A stretch of 35,593 bases of DNA from Jatrophihabitans sp. (GCA_025963285.1 JAOPUX010000198.1:1-35593), one strand, 5' to 3'. Numbered from the stretch's first letter, positions 24,651 to 32,977 are shown. Numbers and translations: made by a program. Notes: generated from the letters alone by a model not told the origin.

Positions 24651-25085
24651 ATGGCTCAGGACGAGGTCGTACGGGTCGCCGCGGCGCTGCAGGGGAGCAT
24701 CGGGCTGCTGGTCCGCCGCCTCAGGCAGGTGCCGACACCGGGGGAGCTCACGCTCCCTGAGCGCTCGGCGCTCTCCCGCCTCGATCGGGGCGGCCCGGCG
24801 ACGTCGAGTGCCCTGGCCAAGGCCGAGCAGATCAGCCCGCAGTCGATGGGCGCCACGTTGGCAGCTCTCGAAGAGCGCGGCCTCGTGCAGCGCGAGGCCG
24901 ACGCCACCGACGGCCGACGGATCGTCCTCACCGTCACGGCGGCGGGGCTCGGCGTCCTCCGTGACCGCCGTAGCGCCCGCACCGAGCAGTTCGCCCGCGC
25001 GCTCGAAAGCGGCTTCACCGCGGCCGAGATCGCCCAGCTTGGCGCCGTGGTACCGCTCTTCGAGCGGCTGGCAGACAGCCTCTGA
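24651..25085 (+). CDS. MarR family transcriptional regulator
   Basis: A 144-residue MarR family winged-helix repressor, expected to be a dimer whose DNA binding is relieved by small phenolic or drug ligands. The helix-turn-helix and wing are visible as SSALAKAEQISPQSMGATLAALEERGLVQREADATDGRRIVLTVT (about 55-100, cited in part), with the typical D-x-R wing DATDGRR. No cysteine thiol sensor is present. The gene overlaps the exporter gene by one base (TGATG) and is preceded by a palindrome over its own promoter, so it most probably represses itself and the exporter. Confidence 0.92.
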   Translation: MAQDEVVRVAAALQGSIGLLVRRLRQVPTPGELTLPERSALSRLDRGGPATSSALAKAEQISPQSMGATLAALEERGLVQREADATDGRRIVLTVTAAGLGVLRDRRSARTEQFARALESGFTAAEIAQLGAVVPLFERLADSL

Positions 25086-26773
25086 TGACAACGACGACCA
25101 CGGCCCAGCCCACCCCGATCGACCGCTACGCGTGGACGGCGCTGTCCAACACCACGCTCGCGGTCTTCATGTCCGCCCTTGACGGGTCGATCGTGTTGAT
25201 CGCGCTGCCGGCGATCTTCCGCGGCATCCACCTCGACCCGCTGGGGTCGGGCAACATCACGTACCTGCTCTGGATGATCATGGGTTACCGCCTGGTCCAG
25301 GCCGTGCTAGTGGTGACGCTCGGTCGGCTCGGCGACATCTTCGGGCGGGTGCGGATCTACAACGCCGGCTTCGCCGTCTTCACCTTCGCCTCGGTCCTGC
25401 TCTCCTTCGACCCATTCGACGGTGCCGGCGGTGCGCAATGGCTGATCTGGTGGCGGGTGCTGCAGGCCATCGGCGGCTCGATGCTCACCGCCAACTCCGC
25501 GGCGATCCTCACCGATGCCTTCCCGCCTGACCGCCGCGGCTTCGCCCTTGGCATCAACCAGGTCGCCGCACTGGCCGGCCAGTTCGTCGGCCTGGTGGCG
25601 GGTGGGCTGCTCGCGGCGTGGGACTGGCGGGCGGTCTTCTGGGTGAACGTCCCGGTCGGGGTCTTCGCCACCGTCTGGGCCTATCGGCGGCTCCGCGAGA
25701 CCAGTGCCCGGCGCCCGGCTCGCATCGACTGGTGGGGTAACGTCACCTTCGCCGTCGGCCTAGGCGCGGTGCTGATCGCCATCACCAACGGCATCCAGCC
25801 CCACGGCGGCCACGTGATGGGCTGGACGAACCCGTCGGTGCTCGAACTCGGCGGACTCGGTGTGGTGCTCCTGATCGCCTTCGCCGTGATCGAGACCCGG
25901 ATCGCCGCGCCGATGTTCCAGCTGACCCTGTTCCGGATCAAGGCCTTCACCGCCGGCAACGTGGCCGGGCTGGCCACCTCGATCGCCCGTGGCGGGCTGC
26001 AGTTCGTCCTCATCATCTGGCTGCAGGGCATCTGGCTGCCGCTGCACGGCTACGACTACCAGGACACCCCACTCTGGGCAGGGATCTTCCTGCTACCACT
26101 GACCTTCGGCTTCCTGATCTCGGGGCCGGTGGCGGGCATCCTCTCCGACCGCTTCGGCTCCCGAGGGCTGGCCACCTCCGGGATGGTGGTCTTCGGCGGC
26201 AGCTTCATCGGTCTCTTGCTGCTGCCGATCAACTTTCCGTACTGGGTCTTCGCGGTGCTGATCGCAGCCAACGGCATCGGCTCCGGCATGTTCGGTGCGC
26301 CCAACTCGTCGTCGATCATGAGCAGCGTCCCGGCCGAACACCGCGGGGTGGCGTCGGGCATGCGCTCGACCTTCCAGAACTCCGGCACCGCACTGTCGAT
26401 CAGTATCTTCTTCTCGCTGATGATCGTCGGGCTCGCGCGCAACCTGCCGCACACCCTCACCGCGGGGCTCCAAGGGCAGGGCGTGAGCCATGCCGTGGCC
26501 CAGCAGGTCGGTTCACTGCCGCCGGTCTCCTCGCTGTTCGCCTCGATCCTCGGCGTCAACCCGATCCAGCACCTGCTCGCGCCCAGCCACGCCCTCGCCG
26601 GGCTGCCCGCGGCCAACCAGCACACCCTCACCGGCCGAGAGTTCTTCCCGGACCTCATCTCCGGCCCGTTCCACCACGGCCTGGTGATCGTCTTCGCCGT
26701 GGCTGCGGGCCTCTCCGTCGTCGCCGCCATCGCCTCGCAGCTGCGCGGCGCCCGCACCGAACCCATCCGCTGA
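25085..26773 (+). CDS. MFS drug exporter, DHA2 (14-helix) type
   Basis: A 562-residue major facilitator exporter. The N-terminal FMSALDGSIVLIALPAI matches motif D1 of the DHA2 drug:H+ antiporters, GRLGDIFGRVRIYNAGF is motif A, and LGINQVAALAGQFVGLVAGGLLAAWDWRAVFWVNVPVG is motif C plus the segment typical of the 14-helix group (cited as GINQVAALAGQFVG and WRAVFWVNVPVG). A polar loop with several Gln/His lies near 465-535. The start at 25085 shares a base with the marR stop. Substrates are unknown; the MarR regulator suggests hydrophobic or aromatic compounds. Confidence 0.92.
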   Translation: MTTTTTAQPTPIDRYAWTALSNTTLAVFMSALDGSIVLIALPAIFRGIHLDPLGSGNITYLLWMIMGYRLVQAVLVVTLGRLGDIFGRVRIYNAGFAVFTFASVLLSFDPFDGAGGAQWLIWWRVLQAIGGSMLTANSAAILTDAFPPDRRGFALGINQVAALAGQFVGLVAGGLLAAWDWRAVFWVNVPVGVFATVWAYRRLRETSARRPARIDWWGNVTFAVGLGAVLIAITNGIQPHGGHVMGWTNPSVLELGGLGVVLLIAFAVIETRIAAPMFQLTLFRIKAFTAGNVAGLATSIARGGLQFVLIIWLQGIWLPLHGYDYQDTPLWAGIFLLPLTFGFLISGPVAGILSDRFGSRGLATSGMVVFGGSFIGLLLLPINFPYWVFAVLIAANGIGSGMFGAPNSSSIMSSVPAEHRGVASGMRSTFQNSGTALSISIFFSLMIVGLARNLPHTLTAGLQGQGVSHAVAQQVGSLPPVSSLFASILGVNPIQHLLAPSHALAGLPAANQHTLTGREFFPDLISGPFHHGLVIVFAVAAGLSVVAAIASQLRGARTEPIR

Positions 26774-26781
26774 GGAGAGTC

Positions 26782-27342
26782 ATGACCCTGACAGCGCTCG
26801 AACCCACCGCGGCCCTGGTCGTCATCGATCTGCAGAAGGGGCTGCTCGGTGCCCCGACCGCGACCCCGGTGCCCGAGATCGTGGCCCGCACCGTCGACCT
26901 GGCGGAGGCGTTCCGCGCCGCCGGCCTGCCCGTGGTGCTGGTGAACGTCACCGGTCGTGCACCCGGTCGCACCGATGCCCCGCCGCGAGCCGGTGGCGAG
27001 TGGCCTGCCGACTTCGCCGAGATCGTCGACGAGCTCGGCCCGCGTCCCGGGGACCACCTGGTCACGAAGCAGACCTGGGGGGCGTTCCACGGCACCGACC
27101 TGCACGACTACCTGCAGAGCCGGGGCGTGACGCAGCTCGTGCTCACCGGCGTCTCCACCAGCGCCGGGGTGGAGACCACCGCGCGAGCTGCCTACGAACA
27201 CGGCTACCACGTGGTGCTCGCGGTCGACGCGATGACCGACGCGGAGCCGCAGGTGCATGCGAACAGCGTCGAGCGGATCTTCCCCAAGCTGGGCGAGGTG
27301 ACCACCTCTGCCGAGGTGCTGCGGGTCTTGGCGGCCTCCTAG
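26782..27342 (+). CDS. Isochorismatase-like hydrolase with the catalytic Cys replaced
   Basis: A 186-residue isochorismatase / cysteine hydrolase fold protein. The triad Asp is seen at 16 (VVIDLQKG) and the Lys at 96 (LVTKQTWGAF). At the position of the nucleophile the motif TGVSTSAGVETTARAAYEHGY (about 122-142, quoted as TGVSTSAGVETTA) has Gly129 where active hydrolases have Cys. A cis-peptide-type VST replaces the usual VAT. Many members of this subgroup also lack Cys, so it may catalyse another reaction, as isochorismatase itself does, or bind a ligand. AGGAGAG precedes the ATG, 8 bases after the exporter stop; it is the third gene of the MarR operon. Confidence 0.88.
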   Translation: MTLTALEPTAALVVIDLQKGLLGAPTATPVPEIVARTVDLAEAFRAAGLPVVLVNVTGRAPGRTDAPPRAGGEWPADFAEIVDELGPRPGDHLVTKQTWGAFHGTDLHDYLQSRGVTQLVLTGVSTSAGVETTARAAYEHGYHVVLAVDAMTDAEPQVHANSVERIFPKLGEVTTSAEVLRVLAAS

Positions 27343-27348
27343 CCGGAG

Positions 27349-27377
27349 TTGACGCGGGCTGGCCCGTTCGTCAGGGT
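27349..27377 (+). promoter_or_regulatory. Candidate promoter for the NlpC/P60 gene
   Basis: TTGACG (27349-27354), 17 bases, CAGGGT (27372-27377). It lies just after the isochorismatase-like gene and would start transcription near 27384. Confidence 0.5.
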
Positions 27378-27424
27378 GGGGTCGACTGCTGATCGCAGCC
27401 GGCCTAGTTCCCGGGAGACGTTCG

Positions 27425-28108
27425 TTGTCCGCGCCGACGCTGTCGCACGCCCGCAGGGACGTCGGGACCGTCGTCGTGGTGCTACTGGTCCTCGGCCTGC
27501 TCGCCACGATGGTGGCGGTGGCGATGGGGGTGACGCCGCAGGAATCGAAGTCGAGCACGATCGTCTTCTCGGTGGCCGCGCCGTACCAGCCGAGCCCGGT
27601 GGTGCAGCAGCCCGTGCCGACCGCCGTCGCGGCTCCGGTCGCCGACGTTCCTGCTCCGGAGGGCAACTGGACCGCTGAGCGGGGCGTCGAGATCGCCCGG
27701 CGGGCGCTGCAGTGGCTCAACTGGCCGTACAGCTTCGGGGCGGGCAACGAGTCCGGGCCGACTTACGGGGTGGCCGTCGACTACGCCTCCCGCAACGACG
27801 GCCGCGTCCGGGGCTTCGACTGCTCCGGCCTCGTCCTCTACGCGGTGGGGCCGTGGCTGCGACTCGTCCATGACGCCGCCACGCAGTACACCGAGGCCGG
27901 GACCGTCCACCCGGCGCTGAGCCAGTTGCAGCCCGGCGACCTGCTCTTCTGGAGCAGGGACGGCACGATCAACGGCATCGGGCACGTGGCGATCTACGTC
28001 GGCAGCGGCGACGTCGTCGAGGCGCCGGACAGCGGCGCGTACATCAAGGTCGTGCCGATCAACCAGGTCGAGGCGGGGCGCATCGGCGTCACCCGGCCGC
28101 TCACCTGA
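27425..28108 (+). CDS. NlpC/P60 family cell-wall hydrolase
   Basis: A 227-residue peptidoglycan peptidase. The N-terminus has one hydrophobic helix, VGTVVVVLLVLGLLATMVAV (about 13-32), then a Pro/Val-rich spacer, so it is anchored or secreted. The NlpC/P60 domain (about 85-227) has the catalytic Cys133 in FDCSGLVLYA, His187 in GHVAIYVG and a likely third polar residue nearby, and the QPGDLLFW segment typical of the family. The TTG start at 27425 is set by GGAG at 27414-27417; other starts would cut the membrane helix. The catalytic domain has an insertion between the W-P-Y-S-F-G strand and the Cys (NESGPTYGVAVDYASRNDGR). Expected to cleave the stem peptide. Confidence 0.9.
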   Translation: MSAPTLSHARRDVGTVVVVLLVLGLLATMVAVAMGVTPQESKSSTIVFSVAAPYQPSPVVQQPVPTAVAAPVADVPAPEGNWTAERGVEIARRALQWLNWPYSFGAGNESGPTYGVAVDYASRNDGRVRGFDCSGLVLYAVGPWLRLVHDAATQYTEAGTVHPALSQLQPGDLLFWSRDGTINGIGHVAIYVGSGDVVEAPDSGAYIKVVPINQVEAGRIGVTRPLT

Positions 28109-28147
28109 CACCACAGCCCTGTAGCCGCTATGGCGTAGGCGCTCGCC

Positions 28148-28690
28148 TCAGCCTTCGGCCAGGCTCACGAAGAGCCGGAGCTCGCGCAGCTCGCCGGCGC
28201 CGGTGTCGAGGGCCCGCACCAGGCCGTCCGCCGCCCAGCCGGCACCGATCAGGAACTCACGGGTGCCGGTGTCGGCCTCGGGGACCCAGGCGACGGCGCG
28301 CGTCATCCCGTCGCTCCGGGCCAGGTCGACGGTGGCCGCCATCAGCCGGGAGCCGTGGCCTCGGCGCCGCCAGCGCGGCTCCACGATCAAGGGACCCACG
28401 GCGATGGTGGTCTGCGCCTCGGCCTCGTCGGGCTGCAGATCGTCGGCCGGCCCGAAGGCGGTGAAGCCCACCGTCCACTCGCCCTCCTGCGCGGCGAGTA
28501 CCCGGTGCCGCGGCGTGGGTGGTGCGGTGACGGCCGGCTGCCACGCCTCGGCCGCCGCCTCGACGGTGAGCGCCTCGAGCGCCGCGGCCGGGAGCGTGTC
28601 GGCGTAGCTGAACCGCCAGGTCTCGACCTGGATCCGGGCGATCTCCGCGACGTCACCCGCGCGGGCGCCCCGCACACTCACGTCAGCCAT
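28148..28690 (-). CDS. GNAT family N-acetyltransferase
   Basis: A 180-residue GNAT acetyltransferase. The acetyl-CoA binding motif A appears as LIVEPRWRRRGHGSRLMAA (about 104-122, R-x-x-G-x-G/A form), and the N-terminal SVRGARAGDVAEIARIQVETWRFSYADTLP pattern is typical of RimI-like and related members (quoted in part). C-terminal TREFLIGAGWAADG completes the fold. The acceptor is unknown. The ATG at 28690 is supported by a minus-strand hexamer TAGGCT (28703 to 28698) seven bases upstream, another leaderless-type start; the upstream extension is non-coding. It converges with the NlpC/P60 gene. Confidence 0.9.
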   Translation of the reverse strand: MADVSVRGARAGDVAEIARIQVETWRFSYADTLPAAALEALTVEAAAEAWQPAVTAPPTPRHRVLAAQEGEWTVGFTAFGPADDLQPDEAEAQTTIAVGPLIVEPRWRRRGHGSRLMAATVDLARSDGMTRAVAWVPEADTGTREFLIGAGWAADGLVRALDTGAGELRELRLFVSLAEG

Positions 28691-28703
28691 GGGCCTGAGC
28701 CTA
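28691..28703 (-). promoter_or_regulatory. Leaderless-type -10 element for the GNAT gene
   Basis: On the minus strand TAGGCT (28703 to 28698), seven bases, then ATG at 28690, within the 25-base gap after the DedA gene. Confidence 0.55.
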
Positions 28704-28715
28704 GTGAGGCGCGGG

Positions 28716-29369
28716 TCAGGCCTCGGTGGCGGCGTCCGCCTCGGCGAAGGCCTCGGCCTCGGCCTGCTCGCGCCGCCTGCGGCGCAGGTGCAGCAGGACG
28801 GCAGCGACCACCACGACCGCAAGGATGATCAGCGGCGCGTAGGTCAGCGTCTTGCCGACGGCGTCGAGGGAGTGGGAGAAGCCGTAGCCGAGCAACACGC
28901 AGCCCGGCGCCCAGATCAGGCCGCCGAGGGCGTTCCAGAGCAGGAACGTGCGGTAGCGCATGCCGCTCATCCCGGCCATAGACGGGATCAGAGCGCGGAA
29001 GAGCGCCGTCATCCGGCCGAGGAAGACGGCCTTGCCGCCATGGCGGTGCAGGAAGCCGTCGACGAGCGACCAGCGCTGCTCGCCCACCCAGTCGCCGAGC
29101 CGTGACCGGCGCAGCGCCGGCCCGTACTTCTTGCCGAACTCGAAGCCGACCGAGTCGCCGGCGATCGCGCAGACCACCGCGACGGCGATCATCACGCCGA
29201 GGTTGAGGTTGCCGTGGGCGCAGAAGACGCCCGCCACGAGCAGGGCCGTCTCGCCCGGCAGCACCATGCCGACGAGGATCGCGGCCTCGGCGAAGCAGAG
29301 AGCACCAGCGATGACATAGAGCCAGACGCCGACCGAATTGCCTACGGTCTCGATGAGGTGCTCGAACAT
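28716..29369 (-). CDS. DedA family membrane protein
   Basis: A 217-residue DedA / SNARE-associated family protein, thought to be involved in lipid carrier (polyprenyl-phosphate or phospholipid) translocation. Family signatures are [15 protein letters not shown] with the conserved acidic residue and PGE loop (about 26-40), [13 protein letters not shown], and [22 protein letters not shown] with the essential Arg residues (about 116-137). About five hydrophobic segments are seen, followed by a basic and acidic tail ([13 protein letters not shown]). It is co-directional with the GNAT gene and divergent from the YcaQ-like gene. Confidence 0.92.
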   Translation of the reverse strand: MFEHLIETVGNSVGVWLYVIAGALCFAEAAILVGMVLPGETALLVAGVFCAHGNLNLGVMIAVAVVCAIAGDSVGFEFGKKYGPALRRSRLGDWVGEQRWSLVDGFLHRHGGKAVFLGRMTALFRALIPSMAGMSGMRYRTFLLWNALGGLIWAPGCVLLGYGFSHSLDAVGKTLTYAPLIILAVVVVAAVLLHLRRRRREQAEAEAFAEADAATEA

Positions 29370-29456
29370 CGCCCCATGGTGTCACGGTTGCGCTGGTGTC
29401 CGGTTTCGCCGCGTCACGGTTCGTCGCGACGGGCGACGGCTGTCGGTGGTGCTGCC

Positions 29457-29469
29457 TAGAGTCTGCAGC
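29457..29469 (+). promoter_or_regulatory. Leaderless-type -10 element for the YcaQ-like gene
   Basis: TAGAGT (29457-29462), seven bases, GTG at 29470. No ribosome site is visible; the -35 is poor. Confidence 0.55.
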
Positions 29470-30690
29470 GTGTCGACCGACGAGCGCCTCACCGCCGCTG
29501 CCGCGCGTCGCATCGCGCTGGCCGCGCAGGGGTTCGCCGAGCCCCGCCCCGCCGGCCGGGTCGATGCGCGGCATCTGCGCCGGGTGCTCGATCGCATCGC
29601 CGTGCTCCAGCTCGACTCGGTCAACGTCTTCTGCCGCACCCACTACATGCCGCTCTTCTCCCGTCTCGGCCCGTATCGCCGTGAGCTCCTCGACAAGCTC
29701 ACCGCCCACACGGCCGGCCCGATCAGGCGTGAGCTGGTGGAGTACTGGGTGCACGAGGCGTCGCTGATCCCGGTCGAGCTGCACCCGCTCTTCCGCTGGC
29801 GGATGGCCCAGGCCGACGAGAACGCGTGGGGCGGTATCCGCCGCATCGCCGCCGAACAGCCCGAGCTGGTGGCCGAGGTGCTTCGCCTCGTCGAGGACAC
29901 CGGGCCGATCCGCGCGGGGGAGACGGGGCTGTCGCGGCCGGCTCGTCAGCCGGGCGAGATGTGGAACTGGCACGCCGGCAAGGTCGCGCTGGAATACCTC
30001 TTCTGGTCGGGCCAGATCACCGCGGCGCGGCGGGTCAACTTCGAGCGTCTCTACGACATCCCGGCCCGAGTGCTACCCGCCGAGGTGCAGGCGGCACCCA
30101 CGCCGACCGAGGCCGACGCGCAGCGCCAGCTCGTCCGGATCGCTGCCCGCGCCCACGGCGTGGCCACCGAGCCGGACCTGCGCGACTACTTCCGGCTGCC
30201 GCACGCCGCGTCGAAGCAGCGGGTGGCCGAGCTCGTCGAGGCTGGTGAGCTGCTGCCCGTCACGGTCGCCGGCTGGCGCTCCCCGGCCTATCTCTGGCCG
30301 GAGGCCCGCCGGCCGCGGCGGGTCTCGGCCCGCGCGCTGCTCTCGCCCTTCGACTCACTGGTCTGGTTCCGCGAGCGCACCGAGCGGATCTTCGACTTCC
30401 GCTACCGCATCGAGATCTACACCCCGGCGCCGAAGCGGCAGTACGGCTACTACGTGCTGCCGTTCCTCCTCGGCGATGCTCTGGTGGCGCGGGTCGACCT
30501 GAAATCCGATCGGCAGGCGGGCGTCCTGCGCGTGCAGGGCGCCTTCGCCGAGCAGGGCGCCGATCCGCACTACGTCGCTGCCGAACTCGCCGAGGAGCTC
30601 GCGGTCACTGCTGAGTGGCTAGGGCTCGACGGCGTCGAGGTGATGGGGCGTGGCGATCTCGCCCCCGAGCTGGCCCGCGCCGTCGGCTGA
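29470..30690 (+). CDS. YcaQ-like winged-helix DNA glycosylase
   Basis: A 406-residue protein of the winged-helix HTH_42 / YcaQ family. E. coli YcaQ (AlkX) is a DNA glycosylase that unhooks interstrand crosslinks; AlkZ relatives protect antibiotic producers. The catalytic QxD motif appears as Gln47 and Asp49 in [10 protein letters not shown], with the family [18 protein letters not shown] following. Later segments are [20 protein letters not shown] and [27 protein letters not shown] (quoted in part), then a [19 protein letters not shown] strand pair. The GTG at 29470 is chosen because of TAGAGT seven bases upstream. Activity on crosslinks is inferred by family; QxD suggests the AlkX rather than the AlkZ branch. 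Confidence 0.87.
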   Translation: MSTDERLTAAAARRIALAAQGFAEPRPAGRVDARHLRRVLDRIAVLQLDSVNVFCRTHYMPLFSRLGPYRRELLDKLTAHTAGPIRRELVEYWVHEASLIPVELHPLFRWRMAQADENAWGGIRRIAAEQPELVAEVLRLVEDTGPIRAGETGLSRPARQPGEMWNWHAGKVALEYLFWSGQITAARRVNFERLYDIPARVLPAEVQAAPTPTEADAQRQLVRIAARAHGVATEPDLRDYFRLPHAASKQRVAELVEAGELLPVTVAGWRSPAYLWPEARRPRRVSARALLSPFDSLVWFRERTERIFDFRYRIEIYTPAPKRQYGYYVLPFLLGDALVARVDLKSDRQAGVLRVQGAFAEQGADPHYVAAELAEELAVTAEWLGLDGVEVMGRGDLAPELARAVG

Positions 30691-30692
30691 CG

Positions 30693-30741
30693 CGATCGTG
30701 CAACTTCTGCCGCCACTGGGGCGGCCGAAATTGCGCGATCG
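30693..30741. terminator. Imperfect 22-bp palindrome between converging genes
   Basis: Arms 30693-30714 (starting CGATCGTGCAACTTC) and 30720-30741 (ending GCGCGATCG) pair at 19 of 22 positions, one more as G-U, around the loop ACTGG. It fills the 57-base gap between the YcaQ-like and DUF4097 stops, so it probably ends both transcripts. It may also belong to a dispersed repeat family. Confidence 0.7.
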
Positions 30742-30747
30742 GGTGCG

Positions 30748-31566
30748 TCAGGCGGCGCGGAAGAGCCGGATGTTCCCCGAGCCGGTGCGGGCGCGCACGG
30801 TGATCGTCGGGCCGTCGTGACGCGGTCCGCCCTCGATCGGCAGGTCGGTGTTCACGCTGCCCGAGCCGGTGGTCACGTCGAGACGTGCGGCCAGCCCGGC
30901 CGGTAGCCCGATCTGCACGGTTCCCGAACCGCTGGCCAGGTCGACGTCGCCGTAGACGGCGCTCAGCAGCGCATCGCCGGTGCCGGCCCGGCTGCGCACC
31001 GCACCACGCACCGAGCCGACCTCCAGCCGGCCGCTGCCACAGCCGGCGTGCACGGCGCCGGTCACCTCACCCAGCTTCGCGTCACCGGAGCCGGAGCGGA
31101 TCGTCACCGACCCGTCTACGCGCCGGACCGTGCTGCTGCCGCTGCCGTAGCGCAGGAGCAGGTCGCCGTCGACGTAGTCGAGGGTGATCGAGGCGGCGCC
31201 GGTGGCGATGTCGGCCCCGCCACAGCGGCCGTCGATGGTGACGTCTGCTGTGAAGGTCGAAGCCTTCACAGCCGTGCCCGTGGGTACCCGGACCTCGACG
31301 TCGACGGCATCGCGTTCGCGGCGCCAGCCACCGATCATGTCGAAGATGCCGCCCTGCCGTGGAGCGGTGATGAACAGCGTCGGCCCGCGCAGTTCGACGG
31401 ATATCCGCTCCAGGGCGTCGTCGCCCTTCTGCAAGGACGCACCGCGGCGGGTGAGGGCGACGGTGGCCTCGGTGAGCCCTTCGACTGCGTGGACGGTCAG
31501 CGAACCGTGGCCGAGCCGCGCGTGGAGGTTGATCGAACCGGTGAGGGGGAACGTGTTCGTTGTCAT
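30748..31566 (-). CDS. DUF4097 family beta-repeat protein
   Basis: A 272-residue protein of the DUF4097 (putative adhesin) family. It is made of short beta-strand repeats of the kind [50 protein letters not shown] and [13 protein letters not shown], which form a right-handed beta-helix. The repeats run from about residue 85 to 268 and each carries the GSG/GTG turn. No signal peptide or membrane helix is visible, so in spite of the adhesin name it is predicted cytoplasmic. GAAGGACC precedes its ATG. It lies 28 bases downstream of the ribbon-helix-helix gene in the same direction; such pairs recur in actinobacteria. Function unknown. Confidence 0.86.
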   Translation of the reverse strand: MTTNTFPLTGSINLHARLGHGSLTVHAVEGLTEATVALTRRGASLQKGDDALERISVELRGPTLFITAPRQGGIFDMIGGWRRERDAVDVEVRVPTGTAVKASTFTADVTIDGRCGGADIATGAASITLDYVDGDLLLRYGSGSSTVRRVDGSVTIRSGSGDAKLGEVTGAVHAGCGSGRLEVGSVRGAVRSRAGTGDALLSAVYGDVDLASGSGTVQIGLPAGLAARLDVTTGSGSVNTDLPIEGGPRHDGPTITVRARTGSGNIRLFRAA

Positions 31567-31594
31567 GCGTGGTCCTTCGGGGGAGCAGGGGGCG

Positions 31595-32104
31595 TCAGCC
31601 GTTGATCCAGCCGGTGACGTGGTGGGCGTTGCCGGGTCGGCCTGGGCCGCGGCGCGGGTCCCCGTTGCGCATGCCAGGTCCCCACTGCGGGGTGAGCGCG
31701 GTGGTGGCGGCGCGGACGAGCCAGGAGTTCACCGACAGGGCGTCGCGCCGGGCCGCCGACTCGATATCTGCCTTAAGGGACTCGGAGAGGCGCAGCGAGA
31801 TGCGCGCGCTGGCGTCGCCGTCGTCGGCCGGGGCGGGTGTGCCCTGGTCGGCGGTGGCACGGACCTCGACGCGCAGCTCGTCCCCGTCCAGCCGGATCGA
31901 GACCGCGGGTGCGCCAGGGGAGTCGAGCAGCGCGGCCGTGATCTCGTCCGCGGCTGCGGAGACGGCCGACAGGACCGCCAGTCGCATGGCCGGCGCCGCC
32001 GCCGTGGCCAGGGCCGCGGCGGTCTGCTGGGTGCGGTCGTCGCCGAGGGCGGCGGCCGTCTCGAGCTGCTCCTGGACTTGTGCGACGTAGCTGTGCAGTT
32101 CCAT
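31595..32104 (-). CDS. Ribbon-helix-helix (HicB-like) DNA-binding protein
   Basis: A 169-residue protein. The N-terminal half (1-75) is an Ala-rich helical region starting [15 protein letters not shown]. The stretch [16 protein letters not shown] followed by [16 protein letters not shown] (about 100-135) matches a ribbon-helix-helix motif of the Arc / HicB antitoxin type. A Gly/Pro/Arg-rich tail follows. No HicA toxin gene is adjacent; the partner is the DUF4097 gene downstream. The start codon lies inside an array of TGAYRTCA repeats, the expected type of site for such a protein, so autoregulation is likely. No ribosome site is present, so the transcript is probably leaderless. Confidence 0.8.
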   Translation of the reverse strand: MELHSYVAQVQEQLETAAALGDDRTQQTAAALATAAAPAMRLAVLSAVSAAADEITAALLDSPGAPAVSIRLDGDELRVEVRATADQGTPAPADDGDASARISLRLSESLKADIESAARRDALSVNSWLVRAATTALTPQWGPGMRNGDPRRGPGRPGNAHHVTGWING

Positions 32105-32134
32105 GATGTCACTATGACATCACTATTGACGTCA
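32104..32134. promoter_or_regulatory. Three phased TGAYRTCA operator repeats
   Basis: TGATGTCA (32104-32111), CTA, TGACATCA (32115-32122), CTAT, TGACGTCA (32127-32134). All three fit TGAYRTCA; their starts are 11 and 12 bases apart, close to one helical turn. The first two form a perfect inverted repeat and the third is self-complementary. The first overlaps the ATG of the ribbon-helix-helix gene. On the minus strand TTGACG at 32135-32130 could be a -35 element. Confidence 0.75.
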
Positions 32135-32178
32135 ATGCAACCCGGGTTTGGCGTCATCCTGGCGCGGGCGCGCGCGGC

Positions 32179-32221
32179 TAGCCTCGACCTGCCCACCCCG
32201 TCGTCGTCCCAGCCTGTGGAG
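32179..32221 (+). promoter_or_regulatory. thyX promoter -10 and ribosome binding site
   Basis: TAGCCT (32179-32184) resembles a -10 element and would give a leader of about 37 bases. GGAG at 32218-32221, six bases before the GTG, is the ribosome binding site that fixes the thyX start. Confidence 0.45.
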
Positions 32222-32227
32222 CACGCC

Positions 32228-32977
32228 GTGCCTGACCTACCGCTCACCGTCCAGGCGATCGCATGGACCCAGTTCGCGGCGCCGGCCGGCATCCCGTGGG
32301 AGACCGACGCCGCCGGGGGTGAGGCGCTGGCCGAGTTCGCGGGCCGCGCCTGCTACGAGTCGTGGGCCAAGCCGAACCCGGCTACGGCGACGAACGCCGG
32401 CTACCTGCGACACATCCTCGAGGTGGGCCACCTGTCGGTGCTCGAGCACGGGACCGTCACCTTCTACCTCACCGGCGTGTCCCGCTCACTGACCCACGAA
32501 CTCGTCCGGCACCGGCATTTCAGCTACTCCCAGCTCTCCCAGCGCTACGTGCCGGAGGGCGACGCCGGGATGGTCGAGCCCGAGGTCATCGCCGACGATC
32601 CGGAGCTGCACGCCAAGTTCGTGGCAGCCACGCAGGCGTCGCTGCAGGCCTACCGGGAGCTGCTCGACGGGCTGGAGGAGCGCTTCGCCGGGACGCCGGA
32701 GGCCACCCTGCGCCGCAAGCAGGCCCGGCAGGCGGCTCGCGCGGTGCTCCCGAACGCCACCGAGACCAGGATCGTGGTCACCGGCAACTACCGGGCCTGG
32801 CGTCACTTCATCGCGATGCGGGCCTCCGAGCACGCCGATGTCGAGATCCGGGCCCTGGCGGTGGCGTGCCTGCGTGAGCTGCAGCGGATCGTGCCGAACG
32901 TCTTCGCCGACTTCTCGATCGTCGGGCTCCCGGATGGCACGGCCGTGGCGTCGAGCCCGCTGGTGAACGAGGGCTGA
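32228..32977 (+). CDS. thyX: FAD-dependent thymidylate synthase
   Basis: ThyX makes dTMP from dUMP with methylene-tetrahydrofolate, NADPH and FAD. The 249-residue protein has the family signature RHR followed by SYSQLSQR (residues 94-106, ending in Arg106), which binds FAD and d[23 protein letters not shown] precedes it, and [20 protein letters not shown] (about 158-177) carries the conserved Arg near the substrate. The GTG at 32228 is set by GGAG. An open frame runs far upstream but crosses the ribbon-helix-helix and DUF4097 genes on the other strand and is not real. thyX - dapA adjacency is the usual actinobacterial arrangement and marks the return of the core order. Confidence 0.96.
   Translation: MPDLPLTVQAIAWTQFAAPAGIPWETDAAGGEALAEFAGRACYESWAKPNPATATNAGYLRHILEVGHLSVLEHGTVTFYLTGVSRSLTHELVRHRHFSYSQLSQRYVPEGDAGMVEPEVIADDPELHAKFVAATQASLQAYRELLDGLEERFAGTPEATLRRKQARQAARAVLPNATETRIVVTGNYRAWRHFIAMRASEHADVEIRALAVACLRELQRIVPNVFADFSIVGLPDGTAVASSPLVNEG

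Noticed and set aside
31595-32104. Complete HicAB toxin-antitoxin system
   Set aside because: No HicA-like short double-stranded-RNA-binding toxin gene is adjacent; the partner is a DUF4097 protein.
31184-32227. Upstream extension of the thyX open frame
   Set aside because: It crosses two well-supported minus-strand genes; the ribosome site at 32218 gives a ThyX of normal length.
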